DNA of 64,000 bases from AC-32 sp963736055 (GCA_963736055.1 CAVTNM010000008.1:124001-188000), one strand, 5' to 3'. Numbered from the stretch's first letter, positions 49,043 through 58,179 are shown. A program made the numbers and translations. Notes: generated by a model from the sequence alone, not told the origin.

Positions 49043-50330
49043 ATGCGGCACTCGTACATTGCTCGACCCCGGCGGCTGCCGGCGCCTCGCGCCGTGCTGC
49101 TGCGACGGACCCGTTTCGCGCCCGTCGCCCTCGCCCTGCCCCTGGTCACGCTGATGTGGCTGACGATCGGCCTTCCGATCTTCGCCGAGCTCTCGAGCGC
49201 GGGCGGCGGAAACGGCCCGGCGCGTGACGTGGTCTTCGGCTCGACGATCGCGGCCGGTGGCGGCGGGCACAAGGGCACGGCAGCAGCGGCCGCGACGGCA
49301 GCGCCGAGACCATCGCGGCGACGACGGTAAGCCCGGCGATCGTCCGCGAGATCAGGCTGATCCGCGAGCGCGTGCTGGTCCATGTGTCCGTGCGCGCCGC
49401 CCCTCGAAGGCGCTCCGGCGCCGGCGGGAAGCGAAACGCCGCGACCCTGATCGCAACTCGTGGACCATCGCCTGCGAGCGAAGCTTCCACGTCCCCGCTC
49501 ACCGTCTCGAGCTCGCGTGTACAGGCGCCTCCGCCTCCGCCACCGCCGCCACCGCCCCCACCGCCCCCGGCGCTCACGCCCCCTCCTCCGCCTCCGCCGC
49601 CCTCGGTCTCGCCCACGCCTACCTCTCCGCCGCCTCCTGCGCCGACGCCGCCTCCCATCACGCCAATCGCGCCGGACCGCCTCCCCCTCCGCCTCCGCCT
49701 CCCCCTCCGCCTCCGCCTCCGCCGCCTCCACCTCCACCGCCTGCGTCACCCCCACCTGTCGGCTCGCCTCCGCCGCCGTCTTCGCCGGCGCCTCCTCCTC
49801 CTGGACCGCCTGCGCCACCTCCACCTCCACCTCCACCTCCACCTCCACCGCCTCCTGCGGCGCCTCCACCCCCGCCTCCGCCTCCACCCCCGACCGGCTC
49901 CATGCCCTCGGCGGCGGACGTGCAGACCCAGAACAACGGCGGCACGGCGGGCAAGGCCGAGAGCGGCGACTCGATCACGTACACCTTCAAGAGCGCCTTC
50001 GCCCCCTCGCTCGTCCTCGCCGGCTGGAACGGCTCGGCGACCAACGTGACGGTCCACTTCACGAACATCGCGAAGGACGACGTGCTGAGCGTCCGCAACG
50101 CCTCGACCGGGGCGACGCTCTTCAGGCTCGGGTTCGTCAGCCTCGGCGGCGACTACTCCAACAATGCCGACTTCCGCAATTCGGTCATGACCGCGAGCGG
50201 CAACTCGATCAGGATCGTCCTCGGAGCGCTGAGCGGCCACGCCAAGGAGAAGGCGGGCCCGGGAACCATGATCTGGGTCGCCTCGACGAACATCGTCTTC
50301 GAGTCCGGCCCGGCCGACAAGGAGTTCTGA
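49043..50330 (+). CDS. Proline-rich surface protein (probable frameshifts in a low-complexity region)
   Basis: The N-terminus (ATG with AAGGAAGGAC just before) has a signal-like helix (FAPVALALPLVTLMWLTIGL). The sequence then needs frame changes near 49300 and near 49670 to read through DGSAETIAATTVSPAIVREI, a roughly 150-residue run of prolines, and a C-terminal domain. That domain reads SADVQTQNNGGTAGKAESGD, LVLAGWNGSATNVTVHFTN and ends TMIWVASTNIVFES. Such C-terminal domains recur in exported proteins of deep actinobacteria. The role is unknown. Confidence 0.65.
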
Positions 50331-50389
50331 CCCGCTCGAGCCGGGCGCCGTGGCTCAAGCAAGCCGTTCGTAGCGCCGATAGACCACAG

Positions 50390-51898
50390 ATGAGCCCTGC
50401 GGCTTCAGCCGCCAGCGCTGCGTCGGGGCCGGAGACCTCCCGACGCCCTCGTCGCGCCAGGTCTCCGATCGCTCGCCGCGCCGGCATCCAGCTCATCATC
50501 GGCGTCCTGATCGTCGGCGCGATCCCGATCGCCTCGACAGTTCGCATTCTCGAAGCCAACGCCCTCCGCAACGAGCGCGCACACGCCGACGGCGCGCTCC
50601 GCACCCAGCTCCAGAGCGGCCTCCGCGAGCTGTCGAGCCTCGGCGACGATGCATCGACGCGTGCCGCCGACCTCGCACGCTCACCGGACGTGCAGCGCGC
50701 CTTCATCGCGCCGCGCCCGGCCCGGCTCGCGCAGATCGCCCGGGAAGAGCCCGGAGCCTCCTTCGTGCTGAACGGACGCCGCGTCGGGCCGAAGCCCGCG
50801 CCGAACGCTCTGAAGCGTTCCGTCTGGCTGACCGTCAACGGGCGGCGAATCGGCGAGGTCGTGGCCGTCAAGCCGCTCGATCAGCACCTCAGCAGTCGCC
50901 TCTCGAGCGACGCGCCGCACTCGCGCGGCGACCGGCTCGTGCTGGTCAGGCACGGCCGCGTGCTCGGCACGACTCTGGCGTTCTCGACTCGCGGCCACAC
51001 GGTCGACCTGCAGGGCGTGAGCTACCGCTCTCTCGCCACGGCCGTTCCGGACGCGGGTGGGGTTCGACTGCTGGCGCTGCGCCCGCAGAAGGCGATCGAC
51101 GGGAGCGTGGCTCCCTACCGGCAGCGCATCCGCTACGCCGCGATCGGCTCGTTCGCCCTACTGATCCTCGTCGCGCTGATGTTCGCCGGACCGCTCCTGC
51201 GCATGCTCGGCGACTTCCGGCGTGTGGCCTCACAGGCGACGACCGATTCCCTGACCGGGCTGGCGAACCGCCGCTCCTTCGACGAAGAGCTGGCGCTCGA
51301 ATGGCGCCGCGCCCACCGCATCGGCGACACGTTCGCCCTGGTCCTGCTCGACCTCGACGACTTCAAGCAGGTGAACGACACACACGGCCACCCCGCGGGC
51401 GACGCCGTCCTGCGGACGGTCGGCGAGGTACTGGACGCCGGCGTGCGCCAGATCGACCTCGCGGCGCGCTACGGAGGCGAGGAGTTCGTCGTGCTCGTCC
51501 CGGAGAGCGACCTGAAGGGCGCGACACAGCTCGCGAAGCGCCTTCGCCTCGCCGTCTCCAGGGCACGGACTGAGCTTCCGGACGGACGCGAGCTGAAGAT
51601 CACGGCGAGCTTCGGCGTCGCCGCCAAGGGAGAGCTAGTCTCGGCCGAGCAGCTCGTTGCCGCGGCGGACGAGGCGCTCTACGAGGCGAAGCGAGCCGGC
51701 AAGAATCGCGTCGTGGCCGACGGGGGTCCCGGAGCCGCGACCGCGCCCGCGAAGAAGGCCCGTGCCACAATCAAGAGCGATGCGGGTCTCGGCGAAGGTG
51801 GACTACGCGCTGCGCGCGGGAGCAGAGCTCGCAGCGGCGCCAAGCGGAGTGCCGCAAAAGGGCGATCTGATCGCCCAGGCTCAACAGATCCCGCTTAA
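50390..51898 (+). CDS. Membrane-bound diguanylate cyclase (GGDEF)
   Basis: A 502-residue protein with one N-terminal helix (IQLIIGVLIVGAIPIASTV), an extracytoplasmic sensor of about 190 residues (dCACHE-like), a second helix (IGSFALLILVALMFAGPLLR) and a GGDEF domain with TTDSLTGLANRRSFDEEL and active-site RYGGEEFVVLVPES. It makes cyclic di-GMP. The C-terminal 40 residues are basic and overlap the Rrf2 gene by 119 bases, so the real end may be earlier. The ATG was chosen as the first start giving the usual short cytoplasmic head. Confidence 0.88.
   Translation: MSPAASAASAASGPETSRRPRRARSPIARRAGIQLIIGVLIVGAIPIASTVRILEANALRNERAHADGALRTQLQSGLRELSSLGDDASTRAADLARSPDVQRAFIAPRPARLAQIAREEPGASFVLNGRRVGPKPAPNALKRSVWLTVNGRRIGEVVAVKPLDQHLSSRLSSDAPHSRGDRLVLVRHGRVLGTTLAFSTRGHTVDLQGVSYRSLATAVPDAGGVRLLALRPQKAIDGSVAPYRQRIRYAAIGSFALLILVALMFAGPLLRMLGDFRRVASQATTDSLTGLANRRSFDEELALEWRRAHRIGDTFALVLLDLDDFKQVNDTHGHPAGDAVLRTVGEVLDAGVRQIDLAARYGGEEFVVLVPESDLKGATQLAKRLRLAVSRARTELPDGRELKITASFGVAAKGELVSAEQLVAAADEALYEAKRAGKNRVVADGGPGAATAPAKKARATIKSDAGLGEGGLRAARGSRARSGAKRSAAKGRSDRPGSTDPA
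51766..51771 (+). promoter_or_regulatory. Possible leaderless -10 box (CACAAT) for the Rrf2 gene
   Basis: CACAAT ends 8 bases before the ATG, inside the tail of the diguanylate cyclase frame. Confidence 0.35.
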
Positions 51899-52238
51899 GT
51901 TCCTCGAGAACATCCTGCTCGACCTCAAGCACGCGGGCCTCGTGCAGAGCCAGCGGGGCGCGGACGGCGGGTACTGGCTTGCGAAGGCTCCGGAGGAGAT
52001 CGCCCTTGCCGACGTGATCCGGGCAGTCGAGGGCCCGATTGCCAACGTGCGCGGACAGCGGCCCGAGCAGGTGGAGTACCCCGGGGCGGCGGCGCCCCTG
52101 CGCGATGCCTGGGTCGCCGTCCGGGCGAACCTGCGCGCGGTGCTGGAGACCGTCACCCTGGCAGACCTCGCCGCGGGCAAGCTGCCCGACGACGTGGCGA
52201 TGATCGCCGCCGACCCTGACGCCTGGCTGCCGCACTAG
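51780..52238 (+). CDS. Rrf2-family transcription regulator
   Basis: A 152-residue winged-helix protein: MRVSAKVDYALRAGAELAAA, LIAQAQQIPLKFLENILLDL, LVQSQRGADGGYWLAKAPEE and VIRAVEGPI. It lacks the three cysteines that hold Fe-S in IscR and NsrR, so it resembles CymR, which senses sulfur status. The neighbouring sulfate import and Cys/Met genes fit a role in sulfur control. It runs convergent to cysA, with a palindromic repeat element between, starting on its stop codon. Confidence 0.88.
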   Translation: MRVSAKVDYALRAGAELAAAPSGVPQKGDLIAQAQQIPLKFLENILLDLKHAGLVQSQRGADGGYWLAKAPEEIALADVIRAVEGPIANVRGQRPEQVEYPGAAAPLRDAWVAVRANLRAVLETVTLADLAAGKLPDDVAMIAADPDAWLPH

Positions 52239-52320
52239 GAGGACTTGACGAAATACCGACTGTGTCCCCGGGCCGCGCTGCTCGTCCCGGCGACGAGCGC
52301 TATTCCGCCAAACCCTCCTA
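52236..52320. repeat. Palindromic dispersed element, short copy (85 bp)
   Basis: This is the second copy of the element at 15971-16136, in the opposite orientation. It carries the same outer ends (TAGGAGGACTTGACGAAATA and TATTCCGCCAAACCCTCCTA) and a central fold GCGCTCGTC-GACGAGC, but lacks the roughly 80-base internal insert of the other copy. It begins on the TAG stop of the Rrf2 gene and ends 4 bases before the cysA stop, so it may also end transcription from both sides. Confidence 0.85.
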
Positions 52321-52324
52321 ACGG

Positions 52325-53283
52325 CTAACGGGCGCTGAAGACCGTCTCGTGCCGCGGCCGCACGTAGATGATCTGGCCGCGTTCGAGCTCGAGCTGCTCC
52401 GCCTCCTCCTGCGTCAGCTGCACGAGCAGATGCTGGCCGTCGTCGCGGACGAGCTCGACCCGCACCTCGAAGCCGAGGTGGACGACGCGCTCTACCATCG
52501 CCTCGGCCGAGCCGTCCTCCGGCTCGAGGCGGAGCTCGAGGTCGTGCGGCCGCACGAAGGCGTCGCCGACGCGGTTGACGGGGCCGACGAAGCTCATCAC
52601 GAACTCGTTCGCCGGCTGCTCGTAGAGCTCCCGCGGAGAGCCGATCTGCTCTACCGGCCCGCGTTGAGGACGACGATCTGGCCGGCGACCTCCATCGCCT
52701 CCTCCTGGTCGTGGGTGACGATGATCGTGGTCACGTGGACCTCGTCGTGCAGGCGGCGCAGCCACGCCCGCAGCTCCTTGCGCACGCGGGCATCGAGGGC
52801 ACCGAAGGGCTCGTCCAGGAGGAGGACGCTCGGCTCGACCGCGAGGGCGCGGGCGAGGGCCATTCGTTGACGCTGCCCCCCGGAGAGCTGCGAGGGGTAG
52901 CGCTCCGCCAGGCCCTCGAGCTGGACGAGCTCGAGCAGCTCGTGCACCCGCCCGCGGATCTCGGCCTTCGGCCGCTTCCGGATCGTGAGCCCGAAGGCGA
53001 CGTTGTCCCAGACGGTCATGTGCTTGAAGGCCGCGTAGTGCTGGAAGACCATTCCGACGCCGCGCGAGCGTGCCGGCCGGTTGGTGACGTCCTCGTCCCC
53101 GATCAGCACCTGCCCCGACTCGGGCTGCTCGAGGCCCGCGATGACGCGCAGGAGCGTCGACTTGCCGCTGCCGCTCGGGCCGAGCAGGGCCGTGAGCGAG
53201 CCTTCCGGGATCGCGACGGAGACGTCGTCCAGCGCGGTGAAGTCGCCGAACCGCTTGGTGACGTCGATCGCAGCGATGCCCAT
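52325..53283 (-). CDS. cysA: Sulfate ABC transporter ATPase (one-base frameshift)
   Basis: An ABC ATPase of about 318 residues: Walker A LLGPSGSGKSTLLR, Q-loop VFQHYAAF, signature LSGGQRQRMALARALAV, Walker B VLLLDEPFGALDARV and H-loop IIVTHDQEEAME. After IVVLNAGR the frame stops, but one extra G in a G-run at about 52656 restores VEQIGSPRELYEQPANEFV and the TOBE-like C-terminal domain. The missing base is in a homopolymer, so a consensus error is likely. It energises sulfate import with CysW, CysT and Sbp. Confidence 0.9.
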
Positions 53284-54086
53284 CAGGAGCCCTCGCGCGG
53301 GTGAATGAACCGCAGGCCGACGACGGTGCCGATGGCGATCAGCGCGAGCACGACGGACACAGCGTAAGCCCCCTGGACGTCGAACTGCTCGAACTGGGCC
53401 TGGACGTACAGGGGCAGGGTCTGCGTCTTCCCCTCGATCCGGCCCGAGACGACGCTCACGGCGCCGAACTCCCCGATCGCGCGAGCCGTGGTGAGGACGA
53501 CGCCGTAGGCCACGGCCCAGCGGATCGCCGGGAGGGTGATCTTCCGGAAGGTCTGGAATGGCGAGGCACCGAGCGTCTCGGCCGCCTGTTCCTGTTCGGT
53601 TCCGATCTCGCGAAGGACCGGCACGACTTCGCGCACGACGAACGGCAACGAGACGAACATCGTCGCCAGGATCATCCCCGGGATCGAGAAGAGGACCTTG
53701 ATCCCGTGGTCGGCGAGGCCGCCGAGCCAGCCGCCGCGCCCGTAGAGGAGGAACAGCGCAAGACCGGCGACCACCGGCGAGAGCGCGAGCGGCAGGTCGA
53801 CGATCGCGTTCACGAGCCCGCGGCCGGGGAGGCGCGTCCGGACGAGCGCAAGCGCCAGCGTGACGCCGAAGATCGTGTTGGCGGGAACGGCGACCGCGGC
53901 CATCAGGAGCGTCAGCTCGAGCGCGTGCACCGCCGGCGGTGAGCTGACCGCGTCCCAGGCGGGGGCGAGCCCGTGCCGGAATGCGCGGTAGAAGACGAAC
54001 CCGACCGGCACGAGCAGGATCAGCGCCAGGTACCCGAGCGCTCCGAACCGCAGGAGGTACTTAGACACGTTCGGAGCTCCGATCAT
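53283..54086 (-). CDS. cysW: Sulfate ABC transporter permease
   Basis: A 267-residue membrane protein with six hydrophobic segments and the ABC-permease EAA loop AAETLGASPFQTFRKITLPA. It has a CysW-like N-terminus (LLRFGALGYLALILLVPVGF) and the SVVSGRIEGKTQTLPLYVQA segment conserved in sulfate permeases. The ATG follows 30 bases after cysT; a TTG further upstream is the alternative. It overlaps cysA by TGATG. Confidence 0.92.
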   Translation of the reverse strand: MIGAPNVSKYLLRFGALGYLALILLVPVGFVFYRAFRHGLAPAWDAVSSPPAVHALELTLLMAAVAVPANTIFGVTLALALVRTRLPGRGLVNAIVDLPLALSPVVAGLALFLLYGRGGWLGGLADHGIKVLFSIPGMILATMFVSLPFVVREVVPVLREIGTEQEQAAETLGASPFQTFRKITLPAIRWAVAYGVVLTTARAIGEFGAVSVVSGRIEGKTQTLPLYVQAQFEQFDVQGAYAVSVVLALIAIGTVVGLRFIHPREGS

Positions 54087-54116
54087 GCGCAGTCGACCGG
54101 GCAACGCAAGCGTTGG

Positions 54117-54872
54117 CTACACATGATCGTGCCTCGTCCTCCAGCGCCGGAAGGCGCCGATCAGCAGGAGCACCGCGAGGGAGATCACGAGCAACACCAC
54201 GGAGACCGCGGCGGCGCCGGTCCCGTTTCCGGACTGCAGCTGGCCGAAGATGTAGACGGACGAGACCTCCGACTTGAACGGGATGTTCCCCGAGATCAGC
54301 ACCACGGCGCCGAACTCGCCGACGGCGCGGGCGAAGGCAAGCGCGACCCCGGAGAGGATCGCGGGCAGCAGGTTCGGGAAGACGATCCGGCGAAACACGG
54401 CGAAGGAGCCGGCGCCGAGAGACGCGGCGGCCTCCTCCATCTCGGTGTCGAGCTCGAGCAGCACCGGCTGCACCGCCCGCACCACGAACGGCAACGTCAC
54501 GAACAGGAGGGCCACCAGCAGCCCGAGCCGCGTGAAGGCGATGTCGACGCCAAACGGGCTGCCGGGCCCGTAGAGGGCGAGGAGCGTCAGGCCGGCGACG
54601 ATGGTCGGCAGCGCGAACGGCAGGTCGATGACCGCATCGACCACCCCTTTCCCGACGAACCGGTCGCGGACGAGCATCCAGGCGATCGCGGTGCCCGCCA
54701 GGGCGTTGACGAGCGCGCAGATCGCCGCGACGCCGAGCGTCAGCTTCAGCGCGGCAATCGCCTCCGGCCGGGTCGCCTGGTGCCAGAACGCATCGAGCCC
54801 CTCTGCCCGCGAGCTCCAGATGAGGGCGGCGAGGGGCAGGAGCACGACGATGCTGAGGTAGCCCATCGCCAT
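54117..54872 (-). CDS. cysT: Sulfate ABC transporter permease
   Basis: A 251-residue permease starting MAMGYLSIVVLLPLAALIWS, with the EAA motif AAASLGAGSFAVFRRIVFPN and the sulfate-type segment VLISGNIPFKSEVSSVYIFG. Homology seems to extend about 24 residues upstream (TPRFWKARPESSRAGPGGA), where the only codon at the expected start is GTA, not GTG. The true start may therefore be hidden by a substitution. It pairs with CysW to form the channel. Confidence 0.9.
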   Translation of the reverse strand: MAMGYLSIVVLLPLAALIWSSRAEGLDAFWHQATRPEAIAALKLTLGVAAICALVNALAGTAIAWMLVRDRFVGKGVVDAVIDLPFALPTIVAGLTLLALYGPGSPFGVDIAFTRLGLLVALLFVTLPFVVRAVQPVLLELDTEMEEAAASLGAGSFAVFRRIVFPNLLPAILSGVALAFARAVGEFGAVVLISGNIPFKSEVSSVYIFGQLQSGNGTGAAAVSVVLLVISLAVLLLIGAFRRWRTRHDHV

Positions 54873-54940
54873 GCCCCGGGCGACGGCGCCGCCCGGCCCG
54901 GCCCGAGACGACTCGGGCCGGGCCTTCCAGAACCGCGGCG

Positions 54941-55921
54941 TTACTGGCCAACCGACCTCTCGACGGCAGCCATGATCCCCTTCTCCGGGTGGAAGAAGCG
55001 CTTGTTGACCTTCACCCACCCGTTGAGCCCGAGCTTCGCCGAGCCGATCGTGAAGAGGCCGGCCGGCTTGTAGAAGTGGTAGTTCTTGGCGACGCTCTTG
55101 ACGACCGGCCGGTAGCCCTGGTCGGCGAACGCCTTCTGGGCGGTGGCCGACCACAGGAACTTGTAGAAGGCCTTGGCGGCGGGCTTCTTCAGGCCGCTCT
55201 TCGTCAGCGCGACCGGCGTCTCGATCAGGAGCGTGTTCTTCGGCGTCTGGTACTGCGTGTGCACGCCCTTCTTCTCGGCGTAGATCGCCTCGTTCTCGTA
55301 GGTGAGGAGGACGTCGCCCTTCCCCTGCGCGAAGATCTGCAGCGCGGTGCGGGCGCTGTCCGGCTGAACCGGCACGTGCTTGAACAGCTTGTAGAGGTAG
55401 GCGATCGCCTGCTTGTCGGTCTTGCCCGCGCGGCGCTGGGCGCCGTAGGCGGCCATCACGTTCCAGCGGGCGCCGCCGGAGGTGAACGGATTCGGCGTGA
55501 TCACCTGGACGCCCGGCTTGACCAGGTCGCCCCAGCCCTTGATGTGCTTCGGGTTGCCGTCGCGGACGACGAAGACCACGACCGAGTCGGAGACGATCCC
55601 CTTGTGCGAGTTTGCGTTCCAGTTCTTCGGGACGAGGCCCTTGCCGACGAGCAGATTGACGTCGGGGTCGAGCGAGAGCGCCACGAGGTCGGCGGACTGC
55701 CCGGCCGCGACCGCCCGTGCCTGGTCGCCCGAGGCTCCGTACGACTGGCTGAAGTCGACCCCACTCCCGGCCTGCGTCTTCTGGAAGGCCGAGATGACCT
55801 TGCCGTAGGCGTCCTTGGGCGTGGAGTAGGCCACCAGGCTGATCGAGCCGCCCTTCGACGCTCCCGATGCGGAGCCGGCCAGCAGCGCCACGACAAGCAA
55901 AGCAATCCAAATAGCTTTCAT
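54941..55921 (-). CDS. sbp: Sulfate-binding periplasmic protein
   Basis: A 326-residue substrate-binding protein with a signal peptide (IWIALLVVALLAGSASG). Conserved Sbp segments follow: SLVAYSTPKDAYGKVISAFQ, SQSYGASGDQARAVAAGQSA, VVFVVRDGNPKHIKGWGDLV, ITPNPFTSGGARWNVMAAYG and LLTYENEAIYAE. A strong Shine-Dalgarno site (AAGGAG) lies 6 bases before the ATG, unusual here. It captures sulfate for the CysTWA complex and is the first gene of that operon. Confidence 0.94.
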   Translation of the reverse strand: MKAIWIALLVVALLAGSASGASKGGSISLVAYSTPKDAYGKVISAFQKTQAGSGVDFSQSYGASGDQARAVAAGQSADLVALSLDPDVNLLVGKGLVPKNWNANSHKGIVSDSVVVFVVRDGNPKHIKGWGDLVKPGVQVITPNPFTSGGARWNVMAAYGAQRRAGKTDKQAIAYLYKLFKHVPVQPDSARTALQIFAQGKGDVLLTYENEAIYAEKKGVHTQYQTPKNTLLIETPVALTKSGLKKPAAKAFYKFLWSATAQKAFADQGYRPVVKSVAKNYHFYKPAGLFTIGSAKLGLNGWVKVNKRFFHPEKGIMAAVERSVGQ

Positions 55922-55944
55922 TCCGGCTCCTTATCTATCAAGTT

Positions 55945-55965
55945 TCTCCAGGGAGTTGCTGGAGA
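55945..55965. promoter_or_regulatory. Inverted repeat upstream of sbp: possible operator
   Basis: TCTCCAG and CTGGAGA form perfect 7-base arms around a 7-base spacer, between the divergent sbp and PLP-enzyme genes. A TTGACA follows at 55966. It is a candidate site for the nearby Rrf2 regulator or another sulfur regulator. Confidence 0.5.
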
Positions 55966-56011
55966 TTGACAAAAGCACCAGACGACGTCAAGCAGGAACC
56001 GTCACCGGCAC

Positions 56012-56017
56012 TAGAGT
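56012..56017 (+). promoter_or_regulatory. Leaderless -10 box (TAGAGT) for the Cys/Met PLP enzyme
   Basis: TAGAGT ends 7 bases before GTG 56025, identical to the boxes of dnaX and icd. Confidence 0.5.
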
Positions 56018-56024
56018 TGGCGTC

Positions 56025-56982
56025 GTGGAACCGCTCGACCGCTCGACGATCTGGCCGTACCGGGAGGGCGAGCCGGGGGAGCTGTACTACCAGCGCTACG
56101 CCCACCCGAACGGGCTGGCCGCAGAGCAGGCACTGGCCGAGCTCGAGGGCGGCGAAGCACTCCTCTTTCCCTCCGGCACCGGCGCCGCGACCGCGCTCGT
56201 GCTGGGAATGCTGGAGCCGGGCCAGACGATCGCGCTCGCAGAGGGGGCGTACTACGGGACGGCGGTGCTCTTCCGGACGACTCGAGCGCTGGGGCGTTCG
56301 CTTCGTCGAGTTCGACCAGACGGGCGCGCCGCCGGCAGAGGCCGACCTGATCTGGCTGGAAGCGCCGTCGAACCCCTTCCTGACCATGCCCGACCTGGAG
56401 GCGGCTTCGGCCCATCCGGCGCGCGTCCTGGTCGACTCGACCGCGGCGACGCCGATCTACGTGCGCCCGCTCGAGCACGGCGCCGACTTCGCGCTGCACA
56501 GCGCGACCAAGTTCCTCGGCGGCCACCACGACGTGCTCCTGGGCGCCGTCGCCTGCCGTTCGAGCGAGGACGCCGCGACTCTCCGCGACTTCCGCGGACG
56601 CACGGGGATCGTCGCCGCCCCCGATCCGTGCTGGCTGCTGTCGCGCAGCCTGAAGACGCTCGCGGCCCGAATGGAGCGCCACACCGCGAGCGCGACCGCT
56701 CTCGCGGTGCGGCTCGAAAGGCACCCCGCGGTCCTCGTGGTGCGCTATCCGGGCTTCGGAGGCCTGCTCTCGTTCGACGTCGCCGACGGCGACGCCGCGC
56801 ACCGCGTCGAGACGTCGCTGCGGCAGATCACGAACTCGACGAGCCTCGGTGGCGTCGACTCCGTGCTCGAGAGCCGGACCCGCTGGGAGGGCGACCGCGT
56901 TCCGCCGGGGCTCCTCCGCCTGAGCGTCGGGCTCGAGGATCCCGACGAGCTCTGGCAGGACCTCGAGCAGGCGCTGGGTTGA
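56025..56982 (+). CDS. Cys/Met metabolism PLP-dependent enzyme (one internal frameshift)
   Basis: A cystathionine gamma-synthase/lyase-like enzyme of about 318 residues. The N-terminal part WPYREGEPGELYYQRYAHPN and LLFPSGTGAATALVLGMLEP is in one frame. After about 56280 the next frame continues with LERWGVRFVEFDQTGAPP, the PLP Lys in ALHSATKFLGGHHDVLLG, and LRLSVGLEDPDELWQDLEQA. It is shorter than usual members. Next to sulfate import, it probably handles homocysteine or cysteine, but synthase versus lyase is not settled. Confidence 0.83.
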
Positions 56983-56983
56983 G

Positions 56984-57021
56984 CGGTCGGCGCGCGGACC
57001 ACGTGGCCCGCGCGCCGACCG
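56984..57021. terminator. Strong bidirectional hairpin terminator
   Basis: Perfect 14-base arms CGGTCGGCGCGCGG and CCGCGCGCCGACCG surround a 10-base loop, followed by TTCAGTTAT. It lies directly between the convergent PLP-enzyme and TIGR03118-like genes. Confidence 0.85.
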
Positions 57022-57030
57022 TTCAGTTAT

Positions 57031-58104
57031 CTAGTTCGGAGTGATCGTGCCGAAGAGGCCGTGATTCTCGCCTCCGGGCCCGGCCGTGAAGAAGAGCGTG
57101 CTAGCCGGTCCGGCCGCCGAGTCGTTGCCGAATCGAAGTGCCCACAGCCCGTCGATCGAGAGCGGGTCGTGGGACGAATCGCGCAGCGTCCCGTCCGGGA
57201 AGAAGAAGCCGAAGAACGGCTTGTAGGCGTGGATCTTCCCGTCGCCGAAGTTGCCCACGAGCAGATCGCCGCCGAAGCGACCGAAGCTGCGCGGAGCAAA
57301 CGCAAGCCCCCACGGAGCGTTCAGCCCGCCACGCGATGCGATCCGTCCGGCAAACCGTCCGTCGAAGGTATAGGCGTCGACGAAGCCGCGGCCCGGGCCG
57401 GGATCCTCGTCCTCCGCGTCGGCGTCCTGCTTCGCATAGGCGACGAAGACGAACTTGCCGATCACCTGGACGTTGAAGGGCGCGTAGCCCTTCGGCAGGA
57501 AGCGGTCACGGAAGCCGCCGGGCACGAGCCCGAAGCTGCCGTCGAACACGTCGACCCGCGCGTTGTGGAAGTCGGCGGCGTACAGACGCGGCCCGGCCGC
57601 GGTGTCGGCCACGGTCAGGCCCTTGTAGATCGCTCCCTGGTCGGAGCGGTCCTTGACCACGACCGCGGTCGTGCCCTGGGCTCCGTTCCAGCCCCGGATC
57701 ACGCCGTCCTCGCCGTCGAACAGGAACAGCGCCTTTCCGCCCGTCGGCAGCACGAAGCCGGCCGTCGGGTTGAAGGCGGTGCCGGTCGGGCCTCCTGGCA
57801 CGCTCACCACGAGCGATCGCGGTGTCCCGTCGCCGCTGTACAGCGTCGAGACGTCGGTGCCGTTGTCGGACACCCACCATGGCGTCGTCGGCCCGGCCGT
57901 CAACCCCCACGCGTTGACGAGGTTCGGGTCGGTGTTCGGCGCCACACCCGGCTGGTCGGAGACCAGCGGCGTGACGGTGTAGGAGTTTCGCTGGAAGTTC
58001 GAGCTGGCGGCTGCGAGCGGTGAGGTCGCAACGAGAGCCGCCCCGATCACTAGAGCCAGCACGAGCAACGCGCTCGGGCGGGCTCTCAAACGATGCTCTC
58101 CCAT
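57031..58104 (-). CDS. Exported TIGR03118-family beta-propeller-like protein
   Basis: A 357-residue protein with a signal peptide (ALLVLALVIGAALVATSPLA). The family pattern follows: NLVNAWGLTAGPTTPWWVSD, GTAFNPTAGFVLPTG, GLTVADTAAGPRLYAADFHN, NAPWGLAFAPRSFGRFGGDL and NFGDGKIHAYKPF. Repeated strands suggest a beta-propeller. The function of the family is not established. An AAAGGAG ribosome site precedes the ATG. It stands alone, ending at the bidirectional terminator. Confidence 0.85.
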   Translation of the reverse strand: MGEHRLRARPSALLVLALVIGAALVATSPLAAASSNFQRNSYTVTPLVSDQPGVAPNTDPNLVNAWGLTAGPTTPWWVSDNGTDVSTLYSGDGTPRSLVVSVPGGPTGTAFNPTAGFVLPTGGKALFLFDGEDGVIRGWNGAQGTTAVVVKDRSDQGAIYKGLTVADTAAGPRLYAADFHNARVDVFDGSFGLVPGGFRDRFLPKGYAPFNVQVIGKFVFVAYAKQDADAEDEDPGPGRGFVDAYTFDGRFAGRIASRGGLNAPWGLAFAPRSFGRFGGDLLVGNFGDGKIHAYKPFFGFFFPDGTLRDSSHDPLSIDGLWALRFGNDSAAGPASTLFFTAGPGGENHGLFGTITPN

Positions 58105-58179
58105 CTTCCACGCTCCTTTCGGACGTTCTAGTCCAAGTCCGTCAATACGGAGCGCGGCGCGTACCGGTTTTGCAGCGAG

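Noticed and set aside
49520..49910. Dense short repeats resembling a CRISPR or tandem array
   Set aside because: They are CCN codons of a proline tract; unit length is irregular and there are no spacers or cas genes.
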